Notes under the pieces: model-generated
Database searches by the model: none
What the model was told of the DNA's origin: nothing
The model's input: the letters and a program-made list of their open reading frames with translations, nothing else
Source: DAOTZU01 sp034433995
Lineage (GTDB): Bacteria > Chloroflexota > Anaerolineae > UBA1429
Length of the DNA: 6,154 bases
Direction: 5' to 3'
Assembly (NCBI GenBank): GCA_034433995.1
Contig: DAOTZU010000237.1
Span: 1 to 6,154 of the forward strand
Position numbers and translations under genes: made by a program
Shown here: in pieces, positions 5,922 to 6,154 of the stretch
Layout of the letters: every line of letters begins with the position of its first letter
How positions within the stretch are numbered: position 1 is the stretch's first letter

Positions 5922-6139
5922 TGGCCACCCGCCCAGAAAGCCTCTGGCAGAGGCTCATCAAAGTCCGGGCTGGTCCAGATCGCCCCCGCATGGAGGCCGG
6001 CCACGCGCGCCGTAATGGGCACCACGCGCGCAATGGGCTTATCACCATCGGTCAGGATCAACTCCGCCCCCTCTAGCACTTGGGCCAGTAATTCATGCAA
6101 ACGAGCCTGAGCTTCACGCACATCTACCGTTTTCAACAT
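5918..6139 (-). CDS. Phd/YefM-family type II antitoxin (intact)
   Basis: This 73-aa protein begins MLKTVDVREAQARLHELLAQ, the typical Phd/YefM N-terminal DNA-binding fold. The conserved core GAELILTDGDKPIARVVPI is followed by the toxin-binding tail GLHAGAIWTSPDFDEPLPEA, a pattern found in antitoxins paired with PIN toxins of the Sll0205-like VapC group. The family neutralises the toxin by wrapping around its active site and represses its own operon. AAGGAG ends 5 nt before the ATG at 6139; the in-frame GTG at 6145 overlaps that site and is a worse start. Its stop codon overlaps the toxin ATG. No defect is visible, so it is probably still translated although its partner is broken. Its promoter lies beyond the window. 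Confidence 0.9.
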   Translation of the reverse strand: MLKTVDVREAQARLHELLAQVLEGAELILTDGDKPIARVVPITARVAGLHAGAIWTSPDFDEPLPEAFWAGGQ

Positions 6140-6144
6140 GAGCA

Positions 6145-6150
6145 CTCCTT
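6145..6150 (-). promoter_or_regulatory. Ribosome binding site of the antitoxin
   Basis: On the minus strand AAGGAG, preceded by an A-run to the window edge, is spaced 5 nt from ATG 6139. It decides for that start over GTG 6145, which lies inside the site. Confidence 0.75.
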
Positions 6151-6154
6151 TTTT

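Noticed and set aside
5898..6110. 70-codon plus-strand frame opposite the antitoxin
   Set aside because: Shadow of the well-supported antitoxin on the minus strand.

Overview
The window is GC-rich and carries four recognisable gene units. On the left is a large secreted, multidomain glycoside-hydrolase-like protein on the minus strand, cut off by the window start. In the middle is a complete Cu(I)-exporting P-type ATPase (copA) on the plus strand. On the right is a decayed type II toxin-antitoxin module on the minus strand. No rRNA, tRNA, CRISPR array or transposase was seen. The style of the left gene (Pro/Thr 'TPTPT' linker, DNRLRE-type C-terminal domain, GTG start, high GC) and the Phd/PIN module with a YgiT-like tail suggest a Chloroflexota bacterium, perhaps Anaerolineae. 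This is inference from gene style, not proof.

Positions 1-2493 (minus): one continuous reading frame of at least 831 codons with no stop. In order it encodes a signal peptide, a short disordered linker, a (beta/alpha)-barrel resembling clan-A glycoside hydrolases, an unassigned probable beta-sandwich, a Pro/Thr linker, and a DNRLRE/CBM96-like domain that runs off the window. Its promoter is a perfect TTGACA-16 bp-TATAAT with a 20-bp inverted repeat over the -35 box, so it looks like a strong but repressible gene for secreted polysaccharide degradation or binding.

Positions 2494-2839: a divergent intergenic region, visibly less GC-rich than its flanks. It holds both promoters, a perfect TACAnnTGTA (CopY-type 'cop box') sequence, a 14-bp imperfect hairpin and a small palindrome inside the copA promoter. 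No regulator gene lies nearby.

Positions 2840-5293 (plus): CopA, 817 aa, two N-terminal heavy-metal domains and all catalytic and copper-site motifs intact. The two metal-binding domains share a 29-bp identical DNA stretch, suggesting internal duplication or gene conversion.

Positions 5294-5411: a short convergent intergenic gap containing a possible hairpin without a T-run.

Positions 5412-6139 (minus): an intact Phd/YefM-type antitoxin overlaps by 4 bp a VapC-type PIN toxin gene. The toxin is broken twice: by a nonsense codon (TGA) after 22 codons, and by loss of its C-terminus, where the frame runs straight into a sequence resembling a YgiT-type antitoxin whose expected cysteines are missing. 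The window thus ends in a chimeric relic of two toxin-antitoxin systems with one apparently intact antitoxin. Sampled GC is much lower here (25/60 at 5701-5760) than in copA (45/60 at 4201-4260), consistent with separate acquisition.
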